Assembly: GCA_051294375.1 (NCBI GenBank)
Contig: CM119267.1
Location: 7,137,205-7,201,204 of the forward strand
Source of the DNA: Paraspadella gotoi
Taxonomy: Eukaryota > Chaetognatha
Length of the DNA: 64,000 nt
Reading direction: 5' to 3'
A program made the translations under genes and the position numbers. Position 1 is the first letter of the stretch. Every line of letters starts with the position of its first letter. Below the pieces are notes generated by a model, which was not told the origin of the DNA, did not search any database, and worked only from the letters and a program-made list of their open reading frames with translations. Positions 46,510-58,734 of this stretch are shown here, piece after piece.

Positions 46510-46770
46510 AATCCTTGCGCCTCGCGTTCGATTGATCGCAATTTCTCCGCCTCCGCTCTTTTTTTTCAATCCTCGCGTTTGTGGGCGTCGGCGTCGATTA
46601 GCCGCCGCCATTTTCCGCGGAAATCAGCGCCGCCGGGGCTTTATTTCCTTTTCCGCCTTCTCGCTTCCTTTGGCACTGCAGAAACGCGGAGGCGCGCGCC
46701 AATGCCGAAAAAAACTTCTTTTTCCCCGCTCAATATTTTCAAGTTGGGCGGGAAGAGAAAGCGAGTGCTG
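46510..46770 (-). promoter_or_regulatory. CpG-rich block, possible promoter or first exon
   Basis: A GC- and CpG-rich block with GCCGCCATTTTCC at 46604-46616, which on the minus strand reads AAAATGGCGGC, a YY1-like core-promoter motif with an ATG. The minus-strand frame gives MAAANRRRRPQTRG and ends within 40 codons. The block recurs at about 48270-48500 in duplicate A. Function unproven. Confidence 0.2.
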
Positions 46771-47290
46771 TGGCTATTAAGAGGTATGGAGAGATGAGAG
46801 AGAGAGAGAGAGAGATAGAGAGAGAGAGGAGAGAGAGAGAGAAATATTTAATCGTCAAGGGAGAATTTGTAAATATAATTATTAATAAAGTTTAAGTAAA
46901 AAATGGCGAAATGAATGTCATAAGCATAAAAACAAAACTACGATGGACGGGACGTTTGGATGTTTTTACTTTCTTTCAGATCTTTGGCCTCGAACCAAAA
47001 AGGGCTCTGGTAATGCGTTTTTCGGTCGCGTTTCAACGGGTGGGTGGGAATTTTTTTTTCTTCTTCTTCTCTTTCTTCTTGTTGCGCCTAACTTACCCTT
47101 TACTTTCCTCGATTCCTTTTCCATTTATTCGAGATTCTTTATGGCGCATTTTCTTTCTAACCCTCTGTCCCTCCTCACTTAATTTACTCTCCCTTCACTT
47201 ACCCTTTTTCTGAAACTTACCCTAACATTCTCCCCACCCAACACAATTCATTTTCTCCCTTATTTTTTCTGTAGATTTTCTCAAGATTTC

Positions 47291-48827
47291 TCGTGTGGGA
47301 GTCCGTTTTTTTTATCGCTTCCCTTTTATCGCCCTTCGTGGGTGTCCGTCGGTCCGTCGTCGACGGTCTTGACTGTTCGAATGTCCGTTTTTATGTCCTT
47401 TCTTTTTGCGAGGCGAAGGAGCCGGGCCGTGCGATGTGGATGTGCCAAAGAATGAAGACGGCCGACGACGGGGCCACGACGAAGACGACGATGAACATGG
47501 ATGACGAAAAACTACGACAATAGCGTCCATGACGACGATGAAGATGACAGAGATCACAATTAAGAACGAAGAAGACGAAAGATGATGAAAATATAAGTGA
47601 CAACCGAGACGATGATACAGACGATAACGAAGACGAAGATGAATATGATAACATAGACGACGAGGACAAGCATGAAGAAGGACAATGAAGAGTTGAAGAC
47701 CATGCCGTCAATGAAGACGACGACACTAATGACAAAGACGACGTTGAACAACAAGAACAGATCATATGAAAGAGACGACACGAAGACGACGATGATTGAC
47801 AACGACGAAGACAATAACGAAGACGACAAACGGAAGCGACCTATGACGGACTGAACGGACTGACTGACTGACAGACTAACTTGACTAATCGAATTTACAG
47901 GAAAATTTCTTATTCTTCTTTTTTTTCTCTCTCTCTCTCTTTTAAATTCTCCATTTTCCGATTAAAGGAAAAAAAATAAGATAAAAGTCAGAACTCATCA
48001 GTTGAAAAAACTTTTTTGCCTCCGATGCGGAAGAATCGGACTGATTTGAATAATTGTGGGACAAGCTATGCAAGCTATATTCAAACTGTATAATTATATT
48101 CAAATATCGGAATTATAATTGTAAAATATAAACCAATGTTACAATGGCACCAGGACTTCGCAATTTATAAAAGATAAATTTAAATGACGGCCAACAAATT
48201 CGTATTTGTATTCGTATCAAGGTTTTGAAACGTTAAAATTTATTTTTCGATTAGAATAATTAACGGATTATAATCCTTGCCGCTCGGTTCCGATGATCGG
48301 CAATTTCTCCGCCTCCGCTCTCTTTTTTTATCCTCGCGTTTGGTGGGCGTGGCGTCGATTAGCGCCGCCATTTCATGGGAAATCAGCGCCGGGGGCTTAT
48401 TTCCTTTTCCGCCTTTCTCGCCCTTCCTGGCACCGCAGAAACCGCGGCAAGGCGCGGCCAATGCCGAAAAAACTTTCTTTTTCCCGCTCAATATTTTTTA
48501 AGTCTGGGCGGGAAGAGAAGCGAGTGCTGTGGCTATTAAAGAGCGTATGGGAGAGGACTGAGAGAGAGAGAGAGAGTCCAAGATTAGGAGAGAGAGAGAG
48601 AGAAGAGAGAAATATTTAATCGTCAAGGAGAATTTGTAAAATATAATTATTAATAATAGTTAATGTAAAAAATGGCGAAATGAATGTTCATAAGCATAAA
48701 AACAAAACTCGACGGGGGGAAACGTTTGGGTATGGTTTTTACGTTCTTTCAGATCTTTGCCCTCGCAACCAAACAAGGGTCTGGTTAATGCGTTTTCCGG
48801 TTCCTGCGTTTCAAACGGGTGGGTGTT
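47291..48827 (+). repeat. Direct duplicate A, copy 2
   Basis: A near copy of 45536-47049 with scattered indels, ending at the N gap at 48836-48860. Consistent with uncorrected gap-fill sequence. Confidence 0.88.
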
Positions 48828-48901
48828 CTCCTCTTNNNNNNNNNNNNNNNNNNNNNNNNNGCTTCTTCTTTTAACGACCTTTCGGTCGGCTGAGCTTTCT
48901 A

Positions 48902-49005
48902 GGACCGCGGAGCCTGAAGACGCGTCACGGCGCCTTAAGAAGCGACGCAGCGCCCGCAGCGCCGCCTGGACGACCTTCACTGCCGACCCTCAACTTTTCA
49001 CCTGA
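48902..49005 (+). CDS. Candidate terminal exon, unknown protein
   Basis: After an acceptor-like CTTTCTAG (ends 48901), a GC-rich frame reads TAEPEDASRRLKKRRSARSA then AWTTFTADPQLFT and a TGA stop. It shows basic residues and a possible RRS phosphosite. DNA beyond the stop returns to AT-rich. The upstream part is hidden by the gap at 48836-48860. No family is recognised. Confidence 0.3.
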
Positions 49006-49019
49006 GCGCTCGCTAGAGT

Positions 49020-50280
49020 TCACACTTTTCCTTTCGCATTGTCGCAATCGCCTTTCACAATATCATCTCACTGCTCTTACAATCATGATTTTCACAAACC
49101 GATTTCCGTTTCGAATTCACTTGAAGCAGAATTTTCAGAAAACTTTTAAAACTACCAACATTTTCATATTTAGTTTGCCCTGGAGTCTGGACTAGTCGAG
49201 CTACCGTTGATACCTAACCCAAATATTCATTCGGACTCGTTTCCCCTTTATCGTTAATTTCGGCGATGTCAGAGTTCCACCTCCCCAACCTCCCGTTCCA
49301 TCTTTCCCAGCCTCGAGCCGCAGCCACTTAAAAGGATCTTTTTACATCCGTTAAAAACTCATTTGGAGTTTCTCGAAGAGTCACATATTCTCTCTCCTCT
49401 CCTCTCCTCTTCTCTCTCTCTCTCTTTCATCCTTGAGGGTATTCTCCCTCTCTCTCTTCTCTCTCTCTCTTTTTCTTTTGAAGTTTTCATTTTTTGAGCC
49501 GATGTGTCGGAGAAGAAGAAGAGAGAGAAGAAAATTATATATATATATATAATAAGCGAGTCTACGGTGTCTTAGAATCGAGGAAGATTTTTAATGGAGA
49601 CTTTTCGTAAAATCTGACTACCTATAATTTGCAACGCCCTGGGAAAAATTCGGGTAAAAAGTCAGATGTAAAACACTGCGATTCCGATCCTGTTGTACTC
49701 CTCGAAGGCTGCATTTTTGTTCTCTGACAAGTTAACCATATTTTGACATCAAACCAAGATCAAATAGACTGGTCGACTCGGGAAAATATTTATTGACGCA
49801 ATTTGTATCATATAAATCTAAGGGATTTCTCAACTTCAATCAATTACGCATTTTAAGGTATGTTTGTCATTTTACAATAAACTTCAAATTAGGAATCCGC
49901 AATAGCAATTATTGTCTGAAGGCTAATCAAGAATCTTTTTCTTCACATCTTTTATTTGGTTATTTTAACTATGATACGACAGGTAAAGGTGAATTAGTCC
50001 ATTTTGGTGAAATTTTATTTAAAGGTAAAAGGTAAAGAGGATGCTAAGGATCGGAAATGTCTAAAGTTTTCAATAACCGGGAGTCAGATTCGGAAAAAAT
50101 CTATATGGCGAAATCTCCAAAGAAGGGGTGGATTCCGAAGATTTTTGGTTAATTATTTCATATTTTGTCGGAATTTTTTGTAAACTTTAACAATAGCAAT
50201 GTTGCATAATTCTACATTGTCCGGTCAAAGAAGATATTAGAAGATCTGACTTTTTCGTCAGAGCTTAAGTCCTAATATAT
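49020..50280. other. Non-coding, AT-rich, no gene seen
   Basis: It contains CT-rich tracts at 49390-49475, GA and (AT)n runs at 49515-49550, and otherwise unstructured sequence. GA repeats follow at 50284-50332. Confidence 0.6.
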
Positions 50281-50447
50281 ATATGAGAGAGAGAAGAGAG
50301 AGAGAGAAGAGAGAGAGAGAAGAGGAGAGAAAGGTTTCCCCTTTTATGCTTTTCCGAACTTTTTCACTGATTTGCACCTTTTTTTTTCTTTTAATCCGCT
50401 TTTCCTTTCAACGCTTTTTTCTCTTCGGTTCGACGTTTAAACTCTTA

Positions 50448-50803
50448 TTTCATTACAAAACATATTTTCAAACGCATTATAAGCATTCACAACAACGCTC
50501 CACTAATTAATCTTTGCCTTAACAAAGTCTTCTCTATTCATCGTCCCCTTTTCTTTCTCTCTTCTTTTCTTTCACTCCCTTTTCACTCCCTTCACAAGTT
50601 CACAGGCAACAACACCCCTCCGTCCCCCGCCCAAGTTCTACGCGCAATCTTTCACTGTTTATACTAGCGTCAAAAATCTCCCCGTAAATCTTTCCTCGCT
50701 CGCATTATCGACTTCTGAAGGGAGAGTGAAAAGAGAAGAAGAGATGAGATGAGGTTAGAAGGAAGAGAGAGAGAGAGAGAGAGAGAAGGAGTTATAATCT
50801 AGA
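50448..50803 (+). repeat. Direct duplicate C, copy 1
   Basis: It matches 51636-52000, for example ACGCTCC(C)ACTAATTAATC and CCGCCCAAGTTCT. The second copy has many single-base insertions. A 25-N gap follows at 50804-50828. Confidence 0.75.
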
Positions 50804-51002
50804 NNNNNNNNNNNNNNNNNNNNNNNNNGCGCGCCACCCCCCTGAGAGACATGAGAGAGCAGACATGACAGCAGAGCACATGAGAGACATGCGACGACGA
50901 GAGCGATGACCAGAGAGAGGACAGAGAGAGGAGAGGAGAAAGACGGCAGACGATGCGAAGAGACGAGAGGCAGAGAGAGCGCGCGGAGCCGGACGCGCGA
51001 CG

Positions 51003-51609
51003 AGAGAACAGTGAAGATGGTCTGGTCAGACTTCATACCAGTTTCGAATTTAAAAATTTAAGAAATGATATCTGGAATTACTAGTGTATTGTTTAAACGC
51101 CATATAAGAATGGTAAAAAAATATGCATACGATAACATATAGTTTTTTTAGCGTTTTCTGTCCAATTTAAATAAAAATAATTTTTTAAAATAAATTTTTT
51201 CAAAGAATCCAACTCTGGCCTTAGAATTTTTAAAAAAGGTTTATTTTCAAGCTTTTGGCGCCTTATTATAATGAATAATTACTCTTCGACAGTTTTAAAG
51301 ATTATTCTGTCTGAATTCGGTTGTCTTATATTATCACCTACACCAATTATTATCTCCCGTCGTCGTCGCTTTGTTTTTTAAAAAAGGCTTGCTCAATTCT
51401 CATCTTGTTCAACTATGCCTCGAAGTTCTTCTCCATAACTTAATTTTTTTTTGTTTAGACGCGATTTCTTTCAAGATTGCGGATTTTCCTTTCTTTCTCA
51501 TGTGCTGTTGTGTGGTGTTTCTAGAGACTTCGCTTGAGCTGCGACGTTCATCCTGCCGCCGCCTTTGGCGCCGGTCGGCTACGACGAACTCGGGCCATTT
51601 TCGCTCCAC
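51003..51609 (+). repeat. Direct duplicate B, noisy copy
   Basis: An indel-rich copy of 44891-45415. It ends in ACGACGAACTCGGGCCATTT. Confidence 0.78.
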
Positions 51610-51635
51610 CTGGTTCGAGCGTTAACGTCTTAAAT

Positions 51636-52000
51636 TACAAAACATATTTCAGACAATCCCATTATAAGCATTGTAGCATACAACGCTCCCACTAATTAAT
51701 CCTTTGCGCTATACAAAGTCTTGCTCTATTCAGTGCGTTCCCGTTTCTTTCTCGCTCTTCTTTTCCTTTCGCTCACGCTTTCACTCGCTCTCACAAGGTC
51801 ACACGCAACGAACACACCCTCCGTCCACCGCCCAAGTTCTGCACAGCGCATCATCTTTCAACGGTCTTAGTACGTAGCGTCAAAAATCTCCCCCGTAAGT
51901 TCTGTTGCCCTCCGCGCTGCGCAGCAGATGTATTCAGAAACTTTCTAGAAGGGCAGGAAGGAAGAGTGAGATGAGTAGAGAGAGAGAGAGAGAGACGCAG
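51636..52000 (+). repeat. Direct duplicate C, copy 2
   Basis: An indel-rich copy of 50448-50803. GA-rich sequence continues to 52135. Confidence 0.72.
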
Positions 52001-52479
52001 ACGTACTGCGAACAGGAAAGTAGAAGAACAGAGAAGAGAAGAGAGAGAGATGCACGACTTCGGAGGAGAGAACGAGAGATGAGAGAGAGAGTGCAGAGCC
52101 GGCGGAGAGAGAGTGAGACCAGAGAGAGAGAGAGTCCACTAAATTCCTAATTTTCTTTCAGCCTCAGCGTTCTTTAAGAGCGTGATAAGAAAACATACGA
52201 GACAGTTTGCTCTCGAGTGACGGTGTCTCCCTCGGTACCGGCCATTTTTTTTTTTTTCTACATTAATGGTCGTCTTTGTTTTTTTTCCGTTTAGCTTTAT
52301 ATTTACGACTTAACAACATTTTTTTTATCCCGCTTTTCCCATTGTCGCTATTTATTTTAGACTTTTTAATTTTCCTTTTTATTCTTTAATATTATTTGAA
52401 ATTTTTCATTTAAACTCTTTTTCTTTCATTTGTCATTTTTTTAAAATGTATTGTATTCGTTTACTAAGTCTCAATTTCC

Positions 52480-53712
52480 GGTCCTTTTGTTTTTGTTAAC
52501 AAGTTCTTTCATCGCTCCCGCGAGAGGTCGCCCGGGAAAAAATGGGCAAACCGGCCTAATCCTCGGATTTCAACTGGTGGTGATAGAGAGGGGGGCGGGC
52601 GCAGGGGGGGGAGTTAATTGGTTATTCATTCCACCTTAAGCTTCGCGCCAAATTCCCGCCCCTTACCCACCTCCTTTGAAGGTCTTTTTCTAAAAAAAAG
52701 ATGTAATATGTAGAAAAGTTGAAAAATATAAATTTTTTTCCCAGTATTATACTTTTTTTGGACATAACTTCAATTTTATTCCGCTAAAAAAAAAATTTAC
52801 GACCACTATAAAAAAAAATTGACTTTTCAAGAGAAAAGTTTATGAGATACAACTTGCTGCTTTATGCTAATGAGATTTTATGTTCGCTTCTTTAACCCGC
52901 CCCGAGCCGAGAGTCGAGCGTCGTTGTCTCACGAGGTATAACCTTAGCAAAAAAAAACCACCAAACCCCACCATTTCTTGCACCCGGCCAACCACCCTAG
53001 CTCCCACCCCCAACCAACGCCGCCTCGAATACCGGAAAAAAACGTGAAGAACAAAAAGGTTTGCTCGGCGACGACTAACGAGCCTTTGATGGAGGCTCCC
53101 ATCGAAGCGGAGGAGAAGGGACCGACAGAAACGACCGACAAAAACGAAGGGTTTGTCGTTGGCGACGGCCGACGGGCGCAGTCGTGACGGGCCCGACACA
53201 CGGTAGTGAAGAAGGAGATGAAGGAAGGAAAAGAGGAGAAAAGAAAAGAAAATAAAAAAGGAAATTAAAGAAAAAGAAAGAATATGAAAGGAAGGAAAAT
53301 ACAAAGAGAAAAGGAGATTAAAGGAGAGGAAAGGAAAAAAAAGAAAATAAAAAAGGTATAACAATTCCTAAGCCCCGTTATTAATAAGATAAAAAAGAGA
53401 GAAAAGTTATAGCATTTCCCAAGAAGAAGAAAAGAAATAAAAAAGAATATAAAGAAAAGTATTGCGGTTTTCTGAAAAACGAAACCATAGTCATAGAGGA
53501 TTTGGGTTTAAAATCGGAAAATTGAAACTTGGCGCGCATTTTTTTTCCTTTCAAACTCAAAAGTGAAAAAGTCCATAATCGAAATAGTAAAGTCAATAAA
53601 TTAAGCGGAATAGACGTTTCTTGTGGGAACAAAATTAAGCGGGAGTTAACAAGATAATAATTTTGCGCTACAAACTCGTAAGACGTCGCTGCCCGCGCGT
53701 GGAGCCGTTTTT
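52480..53712 (+). repeat. Direct duplicate D, copy 1
   Basis: It matches 53740-55170 in order (AATCCTCGGATTTCAACTGG, GTTTTCTGAAAAACGAA, TTTCTTGTGGGAACAAAA). The second copy is longer through small insertions. Confidence 0.82.
53037..53187 (+). CDS. Candidate coding segment with acidic C-terminal tail
   Basis: A GC-rich frame reads EKNVKNKKVCSATTNEPLME, then APIEAEEKGPTETTDKNEG and FVVGDGRRAQS before TGA. It resembles a charged, disordered C-terminus. No domain or convincing upstream splice site is seen. A frame-disrupted copy lies at 54372-54547 in duplicate D. Confidence 0.22.
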
Positions 53713-53739
53713 GTTTTTAAATCGGGCCAGAGACGACCG

Positions 53740-55170
53740 ATTCATTTTCCGTCCTTTCTGTTTTCTTGTTAAAAGTTCTCTTCAATCCGGCTCCGCGAGC
53801 AGCGTCGCGCGCAAAAACACTGGCGCCGCGCTAATCCTCGGATTCAACTGGTGGGTCGCATAGCAGAGGGCGGGCGAAGCGGGAGCGAGCTTCACTTCTG
53901 TTATTCCATTCCAGCTTCAGTTGCGCGTCACATCTCCGCACGTTACCCCAGCTTCCTGCTGAAGTTCTTTTTCTCAAAAACCAAATGTAATATGGTAGAA
54001 AGTTGAACAAATAAAACTATTCTTTCAGCATTTATACCCTGTTTTTTGGACATGACACTTCATTTTATATCCGTCGCTTAAAAATAAATTACGACACTGA
54101 TAACAACAAAACCAATTTGACTTTCAAAGTACGATGTTTTGACAGATACAACTTGCCTGCTGTATCATACTACTGAGATTTTATGTTCCGCTTCTTTAAA
54201 ACACGCGGACCGAGCCGCCGAGAGTCGAGCGCTCCCGTTTGCTCTACCTGAGGTATACTCTATGCAAAAAGAAAACCACCAACAATGCCCCAACCCAATT
54301 TCTTCCACCGCGGCCGGGCAAAACCACGCCTAGGCTCCGCCACCTCCAACCAACGCCGCCCTGGAATAACCGGAAAAACGTGGAAGAACAAAGAAGGATT
54401 TGGGCTCGGCGACGGACTAACGGAGCCTTTGATGGAGGCCTCCCATCGAAGCGGAGGAGAAGGCGACCGTAGGACAAGAACGATAACGAAGACAACAAAG
54501 GCTCTGGGTTTGGCGTGCTGCCGGAGGCATCCTGCGGCGCAGTCGTGACGGGGCCCGACCACGTAGTGAAAAGAGTAAAGGAAAAAGGAAAAGAAGGGGA
54601 GCAAAGAGAACAGTATAATGAGAAAAAATAAAAAAAAGTGAAAATTAAGAAAAGAGAAGAAAATGAATACGCCCGGCAAGGAAAATACCAAAAGAGAAAG
54701 GAGAGTTTAAAGGAGGGAGAAAGGAAAAAAGAAATATAGACAAGCAATTCAGCCGCTAAGCACCGATTATTATAAGAATACATAAACATGATAGCACAAC
54801 GGCATAAAAACAGTGAAACGCGTTAGTCAGCATTTTCCGCCAAAAGAAGAAAGAATAAAAACGAATATTACAACGGAACACGAGATTGCGGTTTTCTGAA
54901 AAACGAACGCATGAGAGGAATTTGGGTTGTAAAAATACGAAAATTGAAATTTTGGTCGCGCATTTTCTTTTTTTCGCGTTTCTAGAACGTCAAATAGAAG
55001 TGACCAAACAGCTCCATAAATCAAATGTAAAAGCTAATGAAAATTACAAGCGGCAACTCGGACTTTCTTGTGGGAACAAAACTTAACGCGGATCAGTTAA
55101 CGAAAAGTATAACTTAATATTTGCGCGCTCGTAACAAACTCGTAACGACGTCGCTCCCGGCATGGCGTGG
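53740..55170 (+). repeat. Direct duplicate D, copy 2
   Basis: An indel-rich copy of 52480-53712. It is followed by CT-rich DNA and a 25-N gap at 55513-55537. Confidence 0.8.
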
Positions 55171-56024
55171 AGCACGTTTTGTTTGTTTTGAAAAATTGCG
55201 CGAGAGATGAGCCATCTCTCTCTTCGGTCTTCTCTCTCCGCCTCTCTCGTCCTCATCTCTAGCTGCTCTCTGCTCTCGTTCTCTCGCTTCTCATTCTCTC
55301 GTCCTCCTCCGTCGTGGTTCCTCGTCTCCGCTCTCTCTCGGTCGGTTGTCGATTTAGTTGTATTCTCCGCGCGTGAAATTCCGGTTTTGCCCCTTCTCCA
55401 ACGGTTTGAAGATTGCCTTTCAGGTGGCGAAACCCAACAGAAAAGCTGCTTGAGTAGAAGTGAAGAGGAAGAGGATTGTTTGTACGCAGGAGGGGTGTTG
55501 AGAGCAAGAATGNNNNNNNNNNNNNNNNNNNNNNNNNAAGGATTTTTAAGCAGAGGTGTTGGAGACAGAATGACGATGACGACGACGACAACGATAATTA
55601 TGACAGCGATGATGACGACGACAGTGCCAAGAGTAAAATGAAATATTTAAACAACGAAAATCACAATATCCTTTTGATTTTCAATTTTGGCCGGAATTCA
55701 TGAAAAAGCTCAATTTCAGTTTATATTACCAATTATATTATTAGTTATTATATATATATATATATATATATTAGTTATTATATCATTTTTTTAGTATTAT
55801 TGAATTTAACAAAAAACAAAAGTTTTTAAAGAAAAAAGCTGATGAAGACTCAAAAAACATTTTAAATAAATTGTTATAAAAGCCAATAAAAACTCTTGTC
55901 TTTAATTAAATATATTAGCTAAAAATAAGTTAAGGGATTAGGAACAGAAATGGGGAACATTTGGAAAATAGTGCTACGATCTCTTCGAGACCAACAACAA
56001 CAACGACGACGACAAAACGAGAAC

Positions 56025-56977
56025 GTAAGAGTCTCTCGTAGAAACAAAAGCGACGAAGCAGAAAGAAAATCTCTGTAAAGAGAAGAAACAGAAATAGATT
56101 AAGGGGAAGAAGAAAGGAAAATAAGGAAGAAGTAAAAGATAAAAGAAAAGAAAATAAGGAAGAAGTAAAATATAAAGGAAAAGAAAATAAGGAAGAAGTA
56201 AAAGATAAAAGAAAAGAAAATAAGGAAGAAGTAAAAGATAAAAGAAAGGAAAATAAGCAAGAGGTAAAAGATAAAAGAAAAGAAAATAAGGAAGAATAAA
56301 AGATAAAGGAAAAGAAAATAAGGAAGAAGTAAAAGATAAAAGAAAAGAAAATAAGGAAGAAGTAAAAGATAAAGGAAAAGAAAATAAGGAAGAAGTAAAA
56401 GATAAAAGAAAAGAAAATACGAAAGAAGTACTCGCGGAGCAACTCTATAAGTCACTTTTCGGTCGGTCTGTCGGTCGGTTGGTCGGTATGTCTGTCTGTC
56501 TGTCCTACTTACGTTAAAAATGATCATAACTCGCCTGTAGTGAGTTGCTCAATTTTAAAAATCCTCAAATTTAAGCCGCCTCCAGGAAATAATACAACTA
56601 TAAAGAATAAAAAAAGTTATTGAAGTCATGTAGTAATGTAATGTCATGTGATCAGAGGGAAATACTCGTGAAAATAAAGTTACTGCGGTGCAACACGTTA
56701 GATTAACCGATCTTGTTAAATTTCCAAACTCGCGTTCAAACCGTGTAGCGCCAGAGGTCAGGTCAGCGTCAAGATAATTCCAAAGGCGCTCAGAACTAAA
56801 TTATCTCTGAGTAAAAACTTGAATGAAAACTAACAAACTTAGAATTTGAATCTCAATTCGTCTGGCATCTTAAAATGATTTAACGAAGTCTCCACGTTTT
56901 TATCCAAATTTTTTTATTAAAGCCGTATTCTTTTTTTTTTTAAATTCGTAAAAGTTTTTTTTTCGATCCTCGTAAAG
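56025..56977 (+). repeat. Inverted pair E, left arm
   Basis: Its reverse complement is at 57735-58650: CTCGCCTGTAGTGAGTTG (56531-56548) against CAACTCACTACAGGCGAG (about 58144-58161). It contains a tandem AAATAAGGAAGAAGTAAAAG unit of about 34 bases, roughly eight copies, at 56098-56425. A 25-N gap follows directly at 56978-57002. Confidence 0.8.
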
Positions 56978-57734
56978 NNNNNNNNNNNNNNNNNNNNNNN
57001 NNTTCCTAAAATTTTTGATGGATTCTTGATACGAGCAAAAAAGGAAACAAGAAAATATTAATTCAGCTTTTAAAAATTCTACTTTTCGATTGAAAATATA
57101 AAAGAAACTGATTAAAATCATCGAAAGTGACGATGATGATGATTTTTACATTTTTCTTATTTTACCCACTTATCGTAAAAATAATTTAAAAAGAATCAAC
57201 TTTGCAGACAACTTTTTAGAGCTATCTGAATCTGTCTTAAAATTTAAAAATGTCACAAAAAATTTACCTTTCCTATCTATAAATAAATATTAAAAAATTA
57301 ATTACTAGGTATAGCAGCCTTATTAGAAATTTTTTGTCCTTGAAAATTCTTTTAAAAAATGTTCTAATTATTCGGTATGAGCATGTACTCACTCTTAAAT
57401 TTTGACTCACCCCATTGAGTGCCTACCCCTAACAAACTTAAACTTAAACTTCAAGTTAACTGAAGCTGCCTTCATAACGACTTACCAGACGTCAATAATA
57501 CCTAATATTTTAAAATCTTTCCAACACCAACGCCCCCCCGTGAAAAAAAAAATGGCGATGCGATCAACCCTAAAAATCAATTTCCGTATCGCCATTTTCC
57601 TCCGCCCAAAAATTCTTCACCGATTACCGGAATTTTTCTTTTTTTTTTTTTTTGCCGGAAATCGATCCTCGGCCGACGATCCGCCGAGATTCTTTTCCGG
57701 CGCGCCAAGAGAAGTGACGTCTCCTTTTACGAGG

Positions 57735-58650
57735 ATCGAAAAAAAAACTCTTTACGAATTTAAAAAAAAAAGAATACGCTTATATAAAAAAATTTGATAA
57801 AAACGTGGAGACTGTCGTTAAATCATTAACGATGCCAGACGAATTGAGATTCAAATTCAAGTTTGTTAGTTTCATTCAAGTTTTTACTCAGAGATAATTT
57901 ATTCTGAGCCTTTGGAATTATCTTGGACGCTAACCTGACCTTCTGGCGCTACACGTTTTGAACGCAGATTTGGAAATTTAACAAGTCGATCTTAACGTGT
58001 TGCACGCATGTAACTTTACTTTTCCGATATTTCCCTCTGATACATACATTACATTACTACATGACTTCAATAACTTTTTTATTTCATAAATATAGTGGTA
58101 TATTTTCCTGGAGGCGGCTTAAAATTTGAGACTTTTAAATTGACAACTCACTACAGGCGAGTTATAATCTATTTTTAACGATAGTAGGACAGACAGAAAA
58201 CTCATACCGACCAACCAGACCGACAAACCGACCGAAAAGTGACTTAAATGTTCTCCGCGCAGTACTTCTTCTACTATTCTTTTCTTTATCTTTTACTCTT
58301 CCGTTATTTCTTTTCCTTTATCTTTTACTTTTCCTTATTTTCTTTCTTTATCTTTACTTCCTTCCTTATTTCTATTTTCCTTGTATCTTTTATTCTTTCC
58401 TTATTTCTTTTTTCTATCTTTTAACTCTTGCTTATTATTTCCTTCGTTATCTTTTACTTCTTCCTTATTTTCTTTTCTTTTATCTTTTACTTCTTCCTTA
58501 TTTTCTTTTCCTTTTATATTTACTTCTTCCCTTATTTTCTTTCTTTTATCGTTTACTTCTTCCTTATTTCCTTCTTCTTCCCCTTAATCTATTTCTGTTT
58601 CTTCTCTTTTACAGATGATTTTCCGTTCTGCTTCGTCCCTTTGTTTCTAC
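57735..58650 (-). repeat. Inverted pair E, right arm
   Basis: A noisy reverse complement of 56025-56977. It includes the CTTCTTCCTTATTTTCTTTT tandem units and a copy of repeat family H at 58030-58260. The spacer at 57003-57734 holds the inverted part of repeat family I (57120-57430). Confidence 0.78.
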
Positions 58651-58734
58651 AGAGACGTCGAATTTTAAAAAAATATTTTTTGCTCTATATAGTAATATAC
58701 CAATTTACCAATTTACCAATTTACCAATGTACCA

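Larger units (their letters stand above)
45536..47049 (+). repeat. Direct duplicate A, copy 1
   Basis: It matches 47291-48827 over about 1.5 kb, starting TCGTGTGGGAGTCCG and ending in CAACGGGTGGGTGG. Contains a (GAC/GAT/GAA)n tract at 45715-46075 and a GC-rich block at 46510-46770. Copy 2 differs mainly by single-base indels. Confidence 0.88.

Noticed and set aside
56099-56527. Minus-strand ORF with repeated YFFLIFFSFIF-type hydrophobic units
   Set aside because: It translates a 34-base tandem repeat; frames shift within it, and there is no start context or homologue I recognise.
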